Both the position numbers and the translations under genes were made by a program. A stretch of DNA of 64,000 nucleotides from an uncultured Ellagibacter sp. (GTDB lineage: Bacteria; Actinomycetota; Coriobacteriia; Coriobacteriales; Eggerthellaceae). Where the stretch lies: assembly GCA_934663775.1 (NCBI GenBank), contig CAKUKU010000002.1, positions 1-64,000 on the forward strand, in the 5' to 3' direction. Below are positions 33,990 to 42,954 of the stretch, piece after piece. A model generated the notes under the pieces. The model was not told the DNA's origin, made no database searches, and worked only from the letters and a program-made list of their open reading frames with translations. Numbering within the stretch: position 1 is the stretch's first letter; each line of letters begins with the position of its first letter.

Positions 33990-34808
33990 CTACGGCATCG
34001 TAACCTGGAACGTCACGATCTCGTCGTAGGTCTTGGAGTTCGTGACCTCGAAGGAGCCCTGCACGTTCACGAGATCGTCGATGCTCTTGATGCTGTCGTC
34101 CGTGAAGGTCATGAACGTCTCGGCGTAAGCATTCGGCTGGATCGTCTCGTAGATGTAGGGGCTGATCATCTTGCCGTTCACCGTCCAGGTGCCGTAAGAT
34201 CCGCTGAAGTCGATCGCCGTGTCAGCGCTCTTGTTCGTGACAACCAGGGTGTAGCCGCAGGAGTCGAGCCAATCCTGCTTTTTGTCGACAACCATCACGG
34301 AGATGTTGTCGTCGCTGTAGATCTCCTTGTCGATGGCCTGAATCGCCTGGTCGTCCGTCGCGCTCGAGCCGGTGGTAGTACCGCTATCAGAGGTGGCCGA
34401 GCTCGAGCCTAGGTCCTTGACCTCGTCGCTCGTCTTCTTGAACTTCATGCCCTCGCCGTCAACCTCGATGGAAAGCACGCCGTCCTTGATCGTCGCGTCG
34501 ACGCTATCGCCCTCGATCGTCAGGGACACCTTATCAGCCGACTTGGCGTCCCAGGTGCCGTCCATCGTCTCGCCGAACATGCCGAGCTTGAACGTGCCGT
34601 CCTCGGCGAAGGTCGCCTCGACGGTGAGGCCGAACGCCTTCATCATGGCCATATCGTCTTCGGAAGCGCCCGTGAGCTCGGAGAGCTCCCACGTTCCGAT
34701 GACCGCCTTCTTAGGATCGGCCTTGTCACCCCCGCCGCAGCCGACGAGCGCGAAGCATAGCGCAAAAGCGAATGCAACAACTCCCAATACCTTCAACTTC
34801 GATTTCAT
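33990..34808 (-). CDS. Lipoprotein with DUF4352-like C-terminal domain
   Basis: 272 aa. Signal peptide and lipobox LVGC (Cys at about 24). Residues 38-125 form a lipocalin-like repeat of strands (GTWELSELTG, TVEATFAEDGTFKLGMFGET, GTWDAKSADKVSLTIEGDS). A Ser/Thr linker leads to residues 165-272, an immunoglobulin-like domain (YTLVVTNKSADTAIDFSGSY) resembling DUF4352. Exported, function unknown. Single gene. Confidence 0.75.
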   Translation of the reverse strand: MKSKLKVLGVVAFAFALCFALVGCGGGDKADPKKAVIGTWELSELTGASEDDMAMMKAFGLTVEATFAEDGTFKLGMFGETMDGTWDAKSADKVSLTIEGDSVDATIKDGVLSIEVDGEGMKFKKTSDEVKDLGSSSATSDSGTTTGSSATDDQAIQAIDKEIYSDDNISVMVVDKKQDWLDSCGYTLVVTNKSADTAIDFSGSYGTWTVNGKMISPYIYETIQPNAYAETFMTFTDDSIKSIDDLVNVQGSFEVTNSKTYDEIVTFQVTMP

Positions 34809-34898
34809 GGTAGCACTTCCTTCCCGAATAGCTTTCCCATTCCAACCACTCTATTGTGCACGCCGGAGCTAGTCGCCCCGACGATGGTGCCCGCGGTG

Positions 34899-35633
34899 TT
34901 AAAGCCCAATCGCGCCGCCGCAGAACTCGCAGCGCCCGTTCGCGTCCGGCATTGTGGTGGCCCCGCAGAACGGGCAGGTCACCGCTGCTTTCGGAGCCTT
35001 CGCCGCCGCAACGTTCTCACGTACCGTCTCGCGCAGGCTCGTGAGCGCCTCGCGGATCTCGTTTGCCTGGCGCTCCACCTCGCGGAATTCCACGGAATAG
35101 CGTTCCTCAATGCGGCTATCGTTGACCTTGAACGTGATCTCGTCGAAGTAAGGCGAGTTCACGTGGATGGTGAGGTACACGTCGTAGTCGATGTCGTAGC
35201 GCGGCGGGTCGTAGCTTTCCCGGTGGCCTTCGGAGTCCTCGCGATAGATTTCGGTGCGGGTCTCGCGAACCTCCGAATCGCACCCGGTAACTTGGGAGAA
35301 GTCCATCACGTCCGGGTTCGCATCGCGCCACCGCGACGAGGAGGTGACGATGAAGCACTGCGCGTCCTCGTCGAGGAGCACCTTGGTATCGCCGCCGAGC
35401 GTACGCGTCGTGTTGAACCCCGCAACGCGGTCCTTGTTCGCCTCGCGGTAGTCGAGCTGCTCGCGAATCTGCTCGACGGTCGAGCGCCTGCGCTCGCTGA
35501 AGAAGGGGGAGAGCTTCTTGGCGCACTCTTTGCACAGGTTGCCGTCTTCGAGCTTCCTGTTGCCGAGCAAGCCGATTTCCCCTCCGCAGATATCGCAGCT
35601 CTTCTTCTCGAAGATCTTTCCAAACAATCCCAT
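34899..35633 (-). CDS. Zinc-ribbon protein with DUF4428-type N-terminus
   Basis: 244 aa from ATG 35633. Opens MGLFGKIFEKKSCDICGGEI and has LCKECAKKLSPFF, the Cys4 N-terminal finger of DUF4428. The middle is a charged beta region binding no obvious cofactor. The C-terminus is a second ribbon, CPFCGATTMPDANGRCEFCG. No signal peptide. Such proteins are common in Coriobacteriia and are of unknown role. Confidence 0.75.
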   Translation of the reverse strand: MGLFGKIFEKKSCDICGGEIGLLGNRKLEDGNLCKECAKKLSPFFSERRRSTVEQIREQLDYREANKDRVAGFNTTRTLGGDTKVLLDEDAQCFIVTSSSRWRDANPDVMDFSQVTGCDSEVRETRTEIYREDSEGHRESYDPPRYDIDYDVYLTIHVNSPYFDEITFKVNDSRIEERYSVEFREVERQANEIREALTSLRETVRENVAAAKAPKAAVTCPFCGATTMPDANGRCEFCGGAIGL

Positions 35634-35780
35634 ACCCGCACTCCTTCCCGCGCATCCAACGAAGTTTTCGTTGATTTCATGGTGAGGGAAAGGGGCCTCC
35701 GCGGCAACGACCCTATGGCCCGCAGCGCGGCGCAAAGTGCGACCGCGTGGCTATTTCGTGCGGAAAGAGAAGGGTGCGAT

Positions 35781-36416
35781 TTAGCGGGGCTCCTGCTCAT
35801 CGCGCATTTTCGGGACGATGAGCCCGCTTGAGACCGCATGGACCGCAAGGCGCAGGATGTTGTCGTAGCCGGTCTTCGCGAGAATCTCGGAGATGTGGCG
35901 CTTGACCGTGCCCTCGGACAGGAAGAGCTCTTGCGCGATTTCCTTGCGCGTCTTGGTCTCGCACACAAGGCGCAGGATATCGACTTCCACGTCGGTTAGC
36001 GCCGCCGCGTCCGAGAAGATGCTCTGCTGGGCGCGCGGAAAGGTGGAGTAGCCCTCCATCGTGGAGCGGATGATGCCCAAAAGGTCGTTCGTGCCAACAT
36101 TTTTGTACACGAAGCTGTCGACGTGCGCGGCGCGAGCCTGCTCGATGAAGGTAATCTCGGGCATGCCCGTCATGATGACGACGCGCACCTCGGGATGGGA
36201 TTCCTTGATGCGGCGCGCAGCGACGATACCACTCGAGTCGTTTTCGGTACACACATCCAGAAGCGCGCAGGTGGCGCCTGTCTTCTCCACTTCATCAAGC
36301 GCGAAGGCGGCATCGGCGAGGGAAGCCACGACCTCCATATCGGGTTGTGCGTCGATGGTCTGGGCGAGCGAGTCGCGCAGCATGGTCTGGTCTTCCACGA
36401 TGACGATCTTGATCAT
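35781..36416 (-). CDS. LuxR/NarL-type response regulator
   Basis: 211 aa. Receiver domain with acidic pair ED at 8-9, phospho-acceptor Asp54 (ALLDVCTEN), T in IMTGMP and K105-type Lys in FVYKNVG. C-terminal HTH from about 145 (LTDVEVDILRLVCETKTRKE, AQELFLSEGTVKRHISEILA). The start overlaps the kinase stop, so they form a pair. It likely activates transcription in response to the kinase. Confidence 0.92.
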   Translation of the reverse strand: MIKIVIVEDQTMLRDSLAQTIDAQPDMEVVASLADAAFALDEVEKTGATCALLDVCTENDSSGIVAARRIKESHPEVRVVIMTGMPEITFIEQARAAHVDSFVYKNVGTNDLLGIIRSTMEGYSTFPRAQQSIFSDAAALTDVEVDILRLVCETKTRKEIAQELFLSEGTVKRHISEILAKTGYDNILRLAVHAVSSGLIVPKMRDEQEPR

Positions 36417-37876
36417 TGGTCCTCTCCTTCATGCGGCGGCGCGCACGGCGCCTGGGCCTCGATGGTGAACGGGGAAGTCGATACGATGGAAAGCGTGCCG
36501 CCCACGCGCGCGAGCGTCTGGCGCATCGAGGGGAAGCCCGTGCCCTCGCGCACCTCTCCGCGCACAGCGGCCCCGTCGTTTTGAACGGAAAGCGTATAGC
36601 AACCTGACGATTCGCCCAGGCGCACGTCGACCCGGTGCGCCTGCCCGTGCTTGGCGGCGTTGGTCGCGGCCTCGCGGACGACGTCGACGAATGCGATGGC
36701 GACCTCGGGGCGGCAGGGAAGCGGGCCTTCCACTGAAATAGCAATTCCCACCAGGGAAAACGAGCTCTCAATTGCACGAAGGGCGCTCTCGGCGTCGATG
36801 TCGTCGGGCTCGGCGAGGTCTTCCACGACCGTGCGAGCGAGATCTACCACGCATGCAAGCTTCTCAGGATCGGGGTCGTCGTCTTCCAGATAGCGGTGGA
36901 GGATGGACAGGCGCTGGCCGACGGTGTCGTGCACGCGCGAGCGCATGCGCAAGATCGCCTCGTTGCGCGATACCTCGCGCGCGTTTTCGACGGCCGCGAC
37001 AAGCTCGGTGTTCGCCACATCGAGAAAATGGTTCATGCGCTCGATGTCGGAGTTGATGGACTCCTCCTCGGTCACGTCGAAGGCCACCATCCGGCGGTAC
37101 TCCTTGTGACCGAGCCGCACCCGGTCGCGCATGAAAAGTCTCGTCTCATCGGGGGATATCTCAAGGCGGATGCCTTCGGGCAGAACCGCATCCGAGCCCC
37201 CTTCCGCCTTGTTCGCGGCCTTCTCAAGGTCATCCCACACCCCGCGCGTCTCGGCAAGGTCGCTCGCAAAACCGAGCGCCGTCAAACACGAGCGCATCGA
37301 TTCGTTCATGAAGAGGATGCGTCCCTCGTCATCGGCGCAGATGACGCCCTCGGGCAGTGCCCGAATGGAATCGATGATCGACAAACGCGAAACGGAGCGC
37401 CGCCCGGCGCGCACATCAAGGGTTAGCGCAGCTCCCACGCGAAAGACGAAGAACGCCGCGTCGCCGATGAGGAGATACGGCACCAGATGACCCAGCACGT
37501 CGATGGACGGCGGGGTGATAAGCGCCAAAAGGGCGATCTCGCTCGTCATGATGGGGCGTCGATACGCGATCGCCAGCGCAAGTCCCAAAAGCGCCGCCGC
37601 AGCGTCTATCCACAGAAGCGATTCGATGGGGAACGAGAACGCCTTCAGGCGGAAAAGCGCGACGCCGTAGCCGCTGTGGACGCTGTTCGCCGTGCCCGCC
37701 GCAAGCAGCAGATGCACGAAGAGCAGCACCTCGTAGAGCTTGATAAACGAGAAGGGGCGCGCGCCGCGGCGCGTCGAGAGGAAGAGCACATGGAGCAGCT
37801 GGCCTCCCGCGACGATGTAGAACGAGACCACGAGCGCAACGATTACGGGGGTATCCAGTTCGAAGAGAAATCCCAT
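36413..37876 (-). CDS. Membrane sensor histidine kinase, HisKA_3 type
   Basis: 487 aa. Six to seven membrane helices in residues 5-165, a PAS-like segment (ALPEGVICADDEGRILFMNE), then HisKA_3 with the phospho-acceptor in RVHDTVGQRLSIL (His about 316) and an HATPase domain (VVREAATNAAKHG N-box, then EGTGFPSMRQTLARVGGTLS). Overlaps the regulator by four bases and follows the 7TM gene by four bases. The sensed signal is unknown. Confidence 0.9.
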   Translation of the reverse strand: MGFLFELDTPVIVALVVSFYIVAGGQLLHVLFLSTRRGARPFSFIKLYEVLLFVHLLLAAGTANSVHSGYGVALFRLKAFSFPIESLLWIDAAAALLGLALAIAYRRPIMTSEIALLALITPPSIDVLGHLVPYLLIGDAAFFVFRVGAALTLDVRAGRRSVSRLSIIDSIRALPEGVICADDEGRILFMNESMRSCLTALGFASDLAETRGVWDDLEKAANKAEGGSDAVLPEGIRLEISPDETRLFMRDRVRLGHKEYRRMVAFDVTEEESINSDIERMNHFLDVANTELVAAVENAREVSRNEAILRMRSRVHDTVGQRLSILHRYLEDDDPDPEKLACVVDLARTVVEDLAEPDDIDAESALRAIESSFSLVGIAISVEGPLPCRPEVAIAFVDVVREAATNAAKHGQAHRVDVRLGESSGCYTLSVQNDGAAVRGEVREGTGFPSMRQTLARVGGTLSIVSTSPFTIEAQAPCAPPHEGEDQ

Positions 37877-37880
37877 GCGA

Positions 37881-39638
37881 TCACCTTCCCCCGAGCGAAA
37901 CCGAGAGGCTCACGCTGTCGCTTGACGTTTCCAACGTGAAGGCCGCATGTTGCGCAATCAGCGATTTCCGCAGCTCATCGAGCGATTCCTGGAATCTTGG
38001 CCCTGCGGCGCCGTCCGATTCGAGCGCGGCGCGCATTGCCACCTCGCCCGACTTCCCATCGCGCACGAACAGCATAAGGACAGGGTTTTTCGCCGAGAAC
38101 GCCGCCGCCGCGAAGTCGTAGAGGCAGTCGTAGAGCACGCTCACCGTGGCCGCAGGGAGCACTCCCGACGTTTCCACGAGGGCCGCGCACTCGATGTCGA
38201 GCGAGCGCAAATCGGCAGCCGTCTCGTTGAAGACGAGCTCAAGCCGCTCGCGGTTGAAGTCGGGGTCGCTTTTCTCCGCCAAGATAAGCCCGCCTTTGCG
38301 CTTGCAGTACGCGACGAGCAACTTCACCTCCATGAGCCGCTCGCGGCGGACAGCCGCTGAGGCGGGGTCGTTTCCCTGCGGCAGGTCGTCGAGCAGCTCG
38401 CTTATGCGCTGCGTCTTGCTTTCGAGCGCGCGCTCGATCTCGGCGAACAGCGCGCGGGCGTCCTCTTGGCGATGGAGGGTCATGGCAAGTTCCCGATCGC
38501 GCTTGAGCATGGCATTCGCGCGGCACAGCTTCGCCTGGCGCTCGGAAAGCAGGCGCCTGCGCTCATCGAGCGCCGTCATGTCCTCGGACAAAAGCGCGTC
38601 GCCGCCTACCACCGAGTACACTTTGAACAGCGTCGAGGGAACGGCCGACGTGCGAAACGACACGATACCGTAGCGCGGGGTCTCGATTTCTCCGAGCGTC
38701 GTTCGCACGGCATCGGGAATCTCGGTCGCGACATCGGTTTGGTAGACGACGTCTCGCTCGCGCGAGAGAATCTTCAAATCGAAGGGGAGTTTTGCGAAGA
38801 ATTGGTCATGTCGGGCATACGAGGGAAGAATTCCCAGGTCAAGCGATAGCTCGAGCGCAACAATGACAATGATGCTATAGACGAGGGCAATGTTCGTCGA
38901 GAAAAGCCCTGCCTTGCGGGCGATGAACATCGCGAGGTACGCCACGCCCACGCCAAGAATGACGGCCATCGGCAGAAAGGCACTTTTCAGCTGGGTCCGA
39001 GCGGCGGGGAAGGCCGCCGCGAAAAAGCCCACGTACTGCACAAGCGCCCACGCGGTCACGCACCAGTAACCCGCCTGATAGGTATAATCCCTGCTCCAAT
39101 GCGGATCGGATAAGTCGAACGCGAACACGAGGTGGTGGTAGTTGTTCGTCAGCACGAGCACGCAGAACACCGCGTCGATAACCCAAGCAATGCCGACGAC
39201 CCTTCGCCATGCGGCATGCCGATCAAGGGCTGCGGCGTGAAGGGCGCTTGCCAAAAAGAACGTGGGGATAAACATCATCGGCACATAGTAGAGGTACCAC
39301 ATGATCGAGGCAGCAAGATCGCTTTTCACGGGGTATTTCAGCAAGACATCCAAAAGCCAGGCGGCGAGAAGCGCGGCGACAATCTTCAAGTTGCCTCGAA
39401 TTTTAATATCCGAGCAGCGCAGATGCACGGAGAAGCCCCAGGCGACGCAGCCCGAGCCCGCCAAGATCATCAATCCCGCCGTGCTCGACGGGCCGCTTCC
39501 CGGCAGACCGAAGAAGCGGATTTCTGCCGGGGAAGCCAGCTGGACGATGGCGAGCACAGCCCCAAGGACAAGGGCGAAGACGGCCCAAGCCGCCACAATC
39601 CGCCCCTTGAGCGGGTCTGTTCCGCTTGCACGGCCCAT
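37881..39638 (-). CDS. 7TM-domain signalling protein, upstream partner of the kinase
   Basis: 585 aa from ATG 39638 (GAGGAGGAAAGGGAG upstream). Residues 10-245 carry about eight membrane helices in the layout of the histidine-kinase N-terminal 7TM region (MMFIPTFFLASAL, LVFAFDLSDPHWSRDYTYQA). The soluble half has a long coiled coil (RRRLLSERQAKLCRANAMLK) but no His box. The C-terminal 150 residues look like a degenerate HATPase fold lacking clear N and G boxes. It may pass the signal to the kinase rather than phosphorylate. Confidence 0.75.
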   Translation of the reverse strand: MGRASGTDPLKGRIVAAWAVFALVLGAVLAIVQLASPAEIRFFGLPGSGPSSTAGLMILAGSGCVAWGFSVHLRCSDIKIRGNLKIVAALLAAWLLDVLLKYPVKSDLAASIMWYLYYVPMMFIPTFFLASALHAAALDRHAAWRRVVGIAWVIDAVFCVLVLTNNYHHLVFAFDLSDPHWSRDYTYQAGYWCVTAWALVQYVGFFAAAFPAARTQLKSAFLPMAVILGVGVAYLAMFIARKAGLFSTNIALVYSIIVIVALELSLDLGILPSYARHDQFFAKLPFDLKILSRERDVVYQTDVATEIPDAVRTTLGEIETPRYGIVSFRTSAVPSTLFKVYSVVGGDALLSEDMTALDERRRLLSERQAKLCRANAMLKRDRELAMTLHRQEDARALFAEIERALESKTQRISELLDDLPQGNDPASAAVRRERLMEVKLLVAYCKRKGGLILAEKSDPDFNRERLELVFNETAADLRSLDIECAALVETSGVLPAATVSVLYDCLYDFAAAAFSAKNPVLMLFVRDGKSGEVAMRAALESDGAAGPRFQESLDELRKSLIAQHAAFTLETSSDSVSLSVSLGGR

Positions 39639-39703
39639 CCGAGCTCCCTTTCCTCCTCGCACGATCCCCTTTTTCCAGTATTCTACCCTGAGCACCCTAT
39701 CAA

Positions 39704-39750
39704 GCGATGGCCGCGCGGCCAATCGAGCCACGTATTTTTGGCCGCATGGC
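39704..39750 (+). repeat. 47-bp direct repeat, left copy
   Basis: Identical over 47 bp to 41281-41327. It contains the palindrome GGCCGCGCGGCC and ends with GGCCGCATGGC. The two copies flank the ATPase gene. Confidence 0.95.
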
Positions 39751-39775
39751 TTGGGAGTGCATCGCCCCGAGCCGG

Positions 39776-41137
39776 CTACAGACAAAAACCCATGTACAAA
39801 GGGAGATACACTCGATCCTGCTCGATTTTCATTTGCTTCGGATGCAAAACATATTGGGTACCGATTTTCTTGTCGAATCTCCTCTTGAATCGATCGAGCG
39901 ACGTCGTTCCGTATTGCCTGGGAGATTTCACCTCGACTGGGGAGATCCTTGGCTTGTTTGCAGCGTTCACGTAGGGCCTTTGAATCAAGAAGTCGATTTC
40001 CATCCGCTCTTCTCCCTCGGCTTTCCCCGACTGGGAGTAGAAGAACAGATTATGCCCGCCCGCGACGAGCATCTGGGCGACGATGTTTTCCGTGAGCATC
40101 CCCTCGTTGATCCCAATTTCCCCGCGAAGCACCGTTCGGTAAACGTTTTTCTCGATGCCTAGGTCGTCTGCGAAGGCAAGGCTAACGAGAAGCCCCGTGT
40201 CCGCCATGTAGCATTTGAGCGACGTCTGGTCCATGTTGAGCGAAAGACCCACGCTCGGATCGCAGGACGCATAGCACAGGTTGGCAATGCGAGCATCCGC
40301 CAGCCAGAAAAAAGCCTCTCCGTACGACCGCATACGCGCGCTCTTGTTAATCGAGCTTAGGGTGAACTTTTTCTCGTGCTTCGACAATTGCCCGGGGATG
40401 CCGTCGAGAATCGACACGACCTTGAACTCATACCCTCGAGCAAACCTCGCCACGTCGTTTCGGTAGAACGATAAAATACGCCTCTTCTCCTTGTCGACTG
40501 CGGCAAAGCTCCTTTGAACAGCATAAACGTCCACAGGTTTTGGCATGCCTCCAACAAGCATGTATTCTCGTAGTAGCCCCGACGCCTTGCGGTGGAGCAT
40601 ATCGGGAAGGGGCTTTAGCTTATCGAACTGGCTTTTGATAAGGTCTGCCAGCTGACGTTCCCCCATAGCCCAAAGAAATTCTTCGAAGTCGAGCGGACCG
40701 AGCTCGAACGCCTCTTCCTCAGAGGGAATCACAATATCTGAGACATTCTGCTTGATGGATAGCAGCGACCCCGTCTCGATGTAGTCGTAGCGGCCGTCAG
40801 CAACAAGATACTTGATAAGACCTCGGGCGGAAGGGCACATCTGGACCTCATCGAAAACGATGAGGGTATTCCGTTCGTGCAGCTCAACGCCATAGAAGGT
40901 TGAAAGATAGAGAAAGAGCGTATCGAGGTCGGCCCGGTACTCCGAAAAGTATCCCCGCACCTCATCAGGAGCTTGAAAGAAATCAACGATGAGACAGCTT
41001 TCGTACTCGTTTTCGCCGAACTCCTTGACAAGGGTGCTCTTCCCCACGCGGCGAGCGCCCTCGATAAGGAGCGCGGTAGCCCCCGAGCTCGCATTCTTCC
41101 ATTCGAGAAGCTTATCGTATGCTTTGCGTTTCAGCAT
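39776..41137 (-). CDS. AAA ATPase with DUF4143
   Basis: 453 aa. Walker A is GARRVGKST (about 28-36), Walker B is LIVFDEVQMCP, followed by sensor-like ETGSLLSIK. The C-terminal DUF4143 half has the typical LKCYMADTGLLVSLAF and IDFLIQ segment, a PD-(D/E)xK-like core. Base composition is less GC-rich than the neighbours and the gene sits between perfect direct repeats, so it looks acquired. Function of the family is poorly known; a link to mobile DNA or defence has been suggested. Confidence 0.88.
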   Translation of the reverse strand: MLKRKAYDKLLEWKNASSGATALLIEGARRVGKSTLVKEFGENEYESCLIVDFFQAPDEVRGYFSEYRADLDTLFLYLSTFYGVELHERNTLIVFDEVQMCPSARGLIKYLVADGRYDYIETGSLLSIKQNVSDIVIPSEEEAFELGPLDFEEFLWAMGERQLADLIKSQFDKLKPLPDMLHRKASGLLREYMLVGGMPKPVDVYAVQRSFAAVDKEKRRILSFYRNDVARFARGYEFKVVSILDGIPGQLSKHEKKFTLSSINKSARMRSYGEAFFWLADARIANLCYASCDPSVGLSLNMDQTSLKCYMADTGLLVSLAFADDLGIEKNVYRTVLRGEIGINEGMLTENIVAQMLVAGGHNLFFYSQSGKAEGEERMEIDFLIQRPYVNAANKPRISPVEVKSPRQYGTTSLDRFKRRFDKKIGTQYVLHPKQMKIEQDRVYLPLYMGFCL

Positions 41138-41152
41138 TGTTCCTCCGTTTTT

Positions 41153-41251
41153 GCACGACGCGCAAGACTATTTGCCTACAGATTAGCACGAGGCGCAGAA
41201 CTTTCATATGCGAAAACTGCACGATGCGCAAAACTATGGTGGACAAGGACG
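41153..41251 (+). repeat. Three repeats in 33-bp phase upstream of the ATPase gene
   Basis: GCACGACGCGCAAGACTAT (41153), GCACGAGGCGCAGAACTTT (41186) and GCACGATGCGCAAAACTAT (41219), exactly 33 bp apart; the 14-bp gaps are unrelated. They start 16 bases upstream of the ATPase ATG, in promoter position, and may be operator sites on one face of the helix. Confidence 0.85.
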
Positions 41252-41280
41252 CCATTTGCCGCAAGAACAGCTATCTTCCT

Positions 41281-41327
41281 GCGATGGCCGCGCGGCCAAT
41301 CGAGCCACGTATTTTTGGCCGCATGGC
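41281..41327 (+). repeat. 47-bp direct repeat, right copy
   Basis: Perfect match to 39704-39750 in the same orientation; flanking bases differ on both sides (CAA/TTG left copy, CCT/ACA right copy). The bracketed unit is 1577 bp start to start and holds the ATPase gene and its three upstream repeats. Confidence 0.95.
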
Positions 41328-41424
41328 ACAACGAAATTGACAACGAAACCGCGCGGATGGACGCGCATAAAGTATCATGAGGGCGAACGATGAAACTGCA
41401 GCCGCCTACGTCGGAGGTCAGCCA

Positions 41425-42867
41425 ATGGCAACTGAATCGGTAAACTACCAGTGCCCTTCATGCATGGGTCCTTTGCACTTCGAAGGAGCCGACGGAAAGC
41501 TGCACTGCGACTACTGCGGCGGAGCCTTCACGCCCGCCGAGGTCGAGGCCGCCTATGCCGCCAAGCAGCAGGAAGCCGACGCGCGGGCCGAGAGTGACGC
41601 CGAGCGGGCAGAAGCGGGGGAGCGAAGCGACTTCGAGCGAATGGGCGACGAAGCGGCAGGCGCGGCATCGGTGCTTACCAACGAGACGATTTCCGCCGCG
41701 AAAGAAGTCTCCGCAAGCGCGAGCGACCCCATCCAGGCGTACCTTTCGCGCGCCTCATGGAACGAGGACGAGCGCGAGGGAATGCGCTCCTTTACGTGCT
41801 CCTCTTGCGGCGCCGCGGTCACGGTCGATGCGACCACGGCGGTCTCGGAGTGCCCGTACTGCGGGAACCCCGCCGTCGTGCCCGGCACCTTCTCAAACGA
41901 TGCGAAACCCGATTTCATCATTCCCTTCAAGGTGAGCAAAGAAGAGGCGACTTCCGCACTTACCTCGTACTACAAGGGCAAGAAGTTCCTTCCCAAAGAA
42001 TTCGTGCAGAGCAACCGCATCGCGCACATGCAGGGCGTCTACGTGCCGTTTTGGCTCTACGACGGGAACGCCGAGGGAAGCGCAACCTACGAGTGCAAAA
42101 ACACCCGCGTCTACACCTCGGGCGACGAGGAAGTCACCGAGACCGACGTCTACGAGGCGTACCGCGAGGGATCGCTCGACTTCGAGCGCATTCCCGCCGA
42201 CGGCTCGGCGAAGATGCCCGACGCGCACATGGACGCGATCGAGCCGTTCGACTTCGACGAGCTCGTGCCGTTCTCAGTGGCGTACCTGCCAGGGTATCTG
42301 GCCGAGCGCTACGACCAGGAGGCCGGCACCTGCCAGCCGCGCGCCATGCGGCGCATGAAGGGCAGCTTGGAAGACGAGCTGCAGGCCACCGTGACCGGGT
42401 ACGACGACGTCACGCAGGAGTCCATCAACGCGAACAGCGAGATCACCGGGCTTTCCCAGGCGCTTTTCCCCGTGTGGCTTTTGCACACGCTCTACAAAGA
42501 CGAGGACTTCCTGTTCGCCATGAACGGCCAGACGGGGCGCTTCATCGGCGACTTGCCGGTGTCGCCTTTGAAGGTGGTGCTGTGGTTTTTGGGCATCTTC
42601 CTCGTGTGCATGGCGATCTTGATCGGACTCGACGTATCGGTGTTCCAGTTCGACGACGAGCTCACGAGCGTGCTTGTCGATTTTGGAATCCCGCTCGCCA
42701 TCGCGACCTTCGTGTGCATCGCCTTCTACAATCAGATGAAGACGGCCCGCGAGCAGACCGACGCGCGGGGCTACATCACGATGGAAGGGCTCACGCTCAC
42801 CGGGTCCAATGACCGGTACGTGACGACCCACATCACGCGCGTGCGCATCAGCAAGGACGACGACTAG
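41425..42867 (+). CDS. Zinc-ribbon protein with C-terminal membrane helices
   Basis: 480 aa from ATG 41425 (GGAGG eight bases upstream). N-terminal ribbon CPSCMGPLHFEGADGKLHCDYC, Glu/Ala-rich helix, second ribbon CSSCGAAVTVDATTAVSECPYC, then a long beta domain (FIIPFKVSKEEATSALTSYY, VYVPFWLYDG). Two membrane helices lie at about 405-445. This layout (TFIIB-type zinc ribbon, then soluble domain and TM pair) is widespread in Firmicutes and Actinobacteria next to SPFH genes; function unknown. Probably co-transcribed with the next gene. Confidence 0.8.
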   Translation: MATESVNYQCPSCMGPLHFEGADGKLHCDYCGGAFTPAEVEAAYAAKQQEADARAESDAERAEAGERSDFERMGDEAAGAASVLTNETISAAKEVSASASDPIQAYLSRASWNEDEREGMRSFTCSSCGAAVTVDATTAVSECPYCGNPAVVPGTFSNDAKPDFIIPFKVSKEEATSALTSYYKGKKFLPKEFVQSNRIAHMQGVYVPFWLYDGNAEGSATYECKNTRVYTSGDEEVTETDVYEAYREGSLDFERIPADGSAKMPDAHMDAIEPFDFDELVPFSVAYLPGYLAERYDQEAGTCQPRAMRRMKGSLEDELQATVTGYDDVTQESINANSEITGLSQALFPVWLLHTLYKDEDFLFAMNGQTGRFIGDLPVSPLKVVLWFLGIFLVCMAILIGLDVSVFQFDDELTSVLVDFGIPLAIATFVCIAFYNQMKTAREQTDARGYITMEGLTLTGSNDRYVTTHITRVRISKDDD

Positions 42868-42954
42868 CGGCATGCGGGCGCGACGGGGAACGCCGCGCCG
42901 AAAACGCTATCAAACACGTAATCTATCAGGCAAAACGACGGAAAGGAAACGATC

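Noticed and set aside
41153..41251. CRISPR-like array
   Set aside because: Only three imperfect 19-bp units with 14-bp gaps and no cas genes; phased operator-like repeats fit better.
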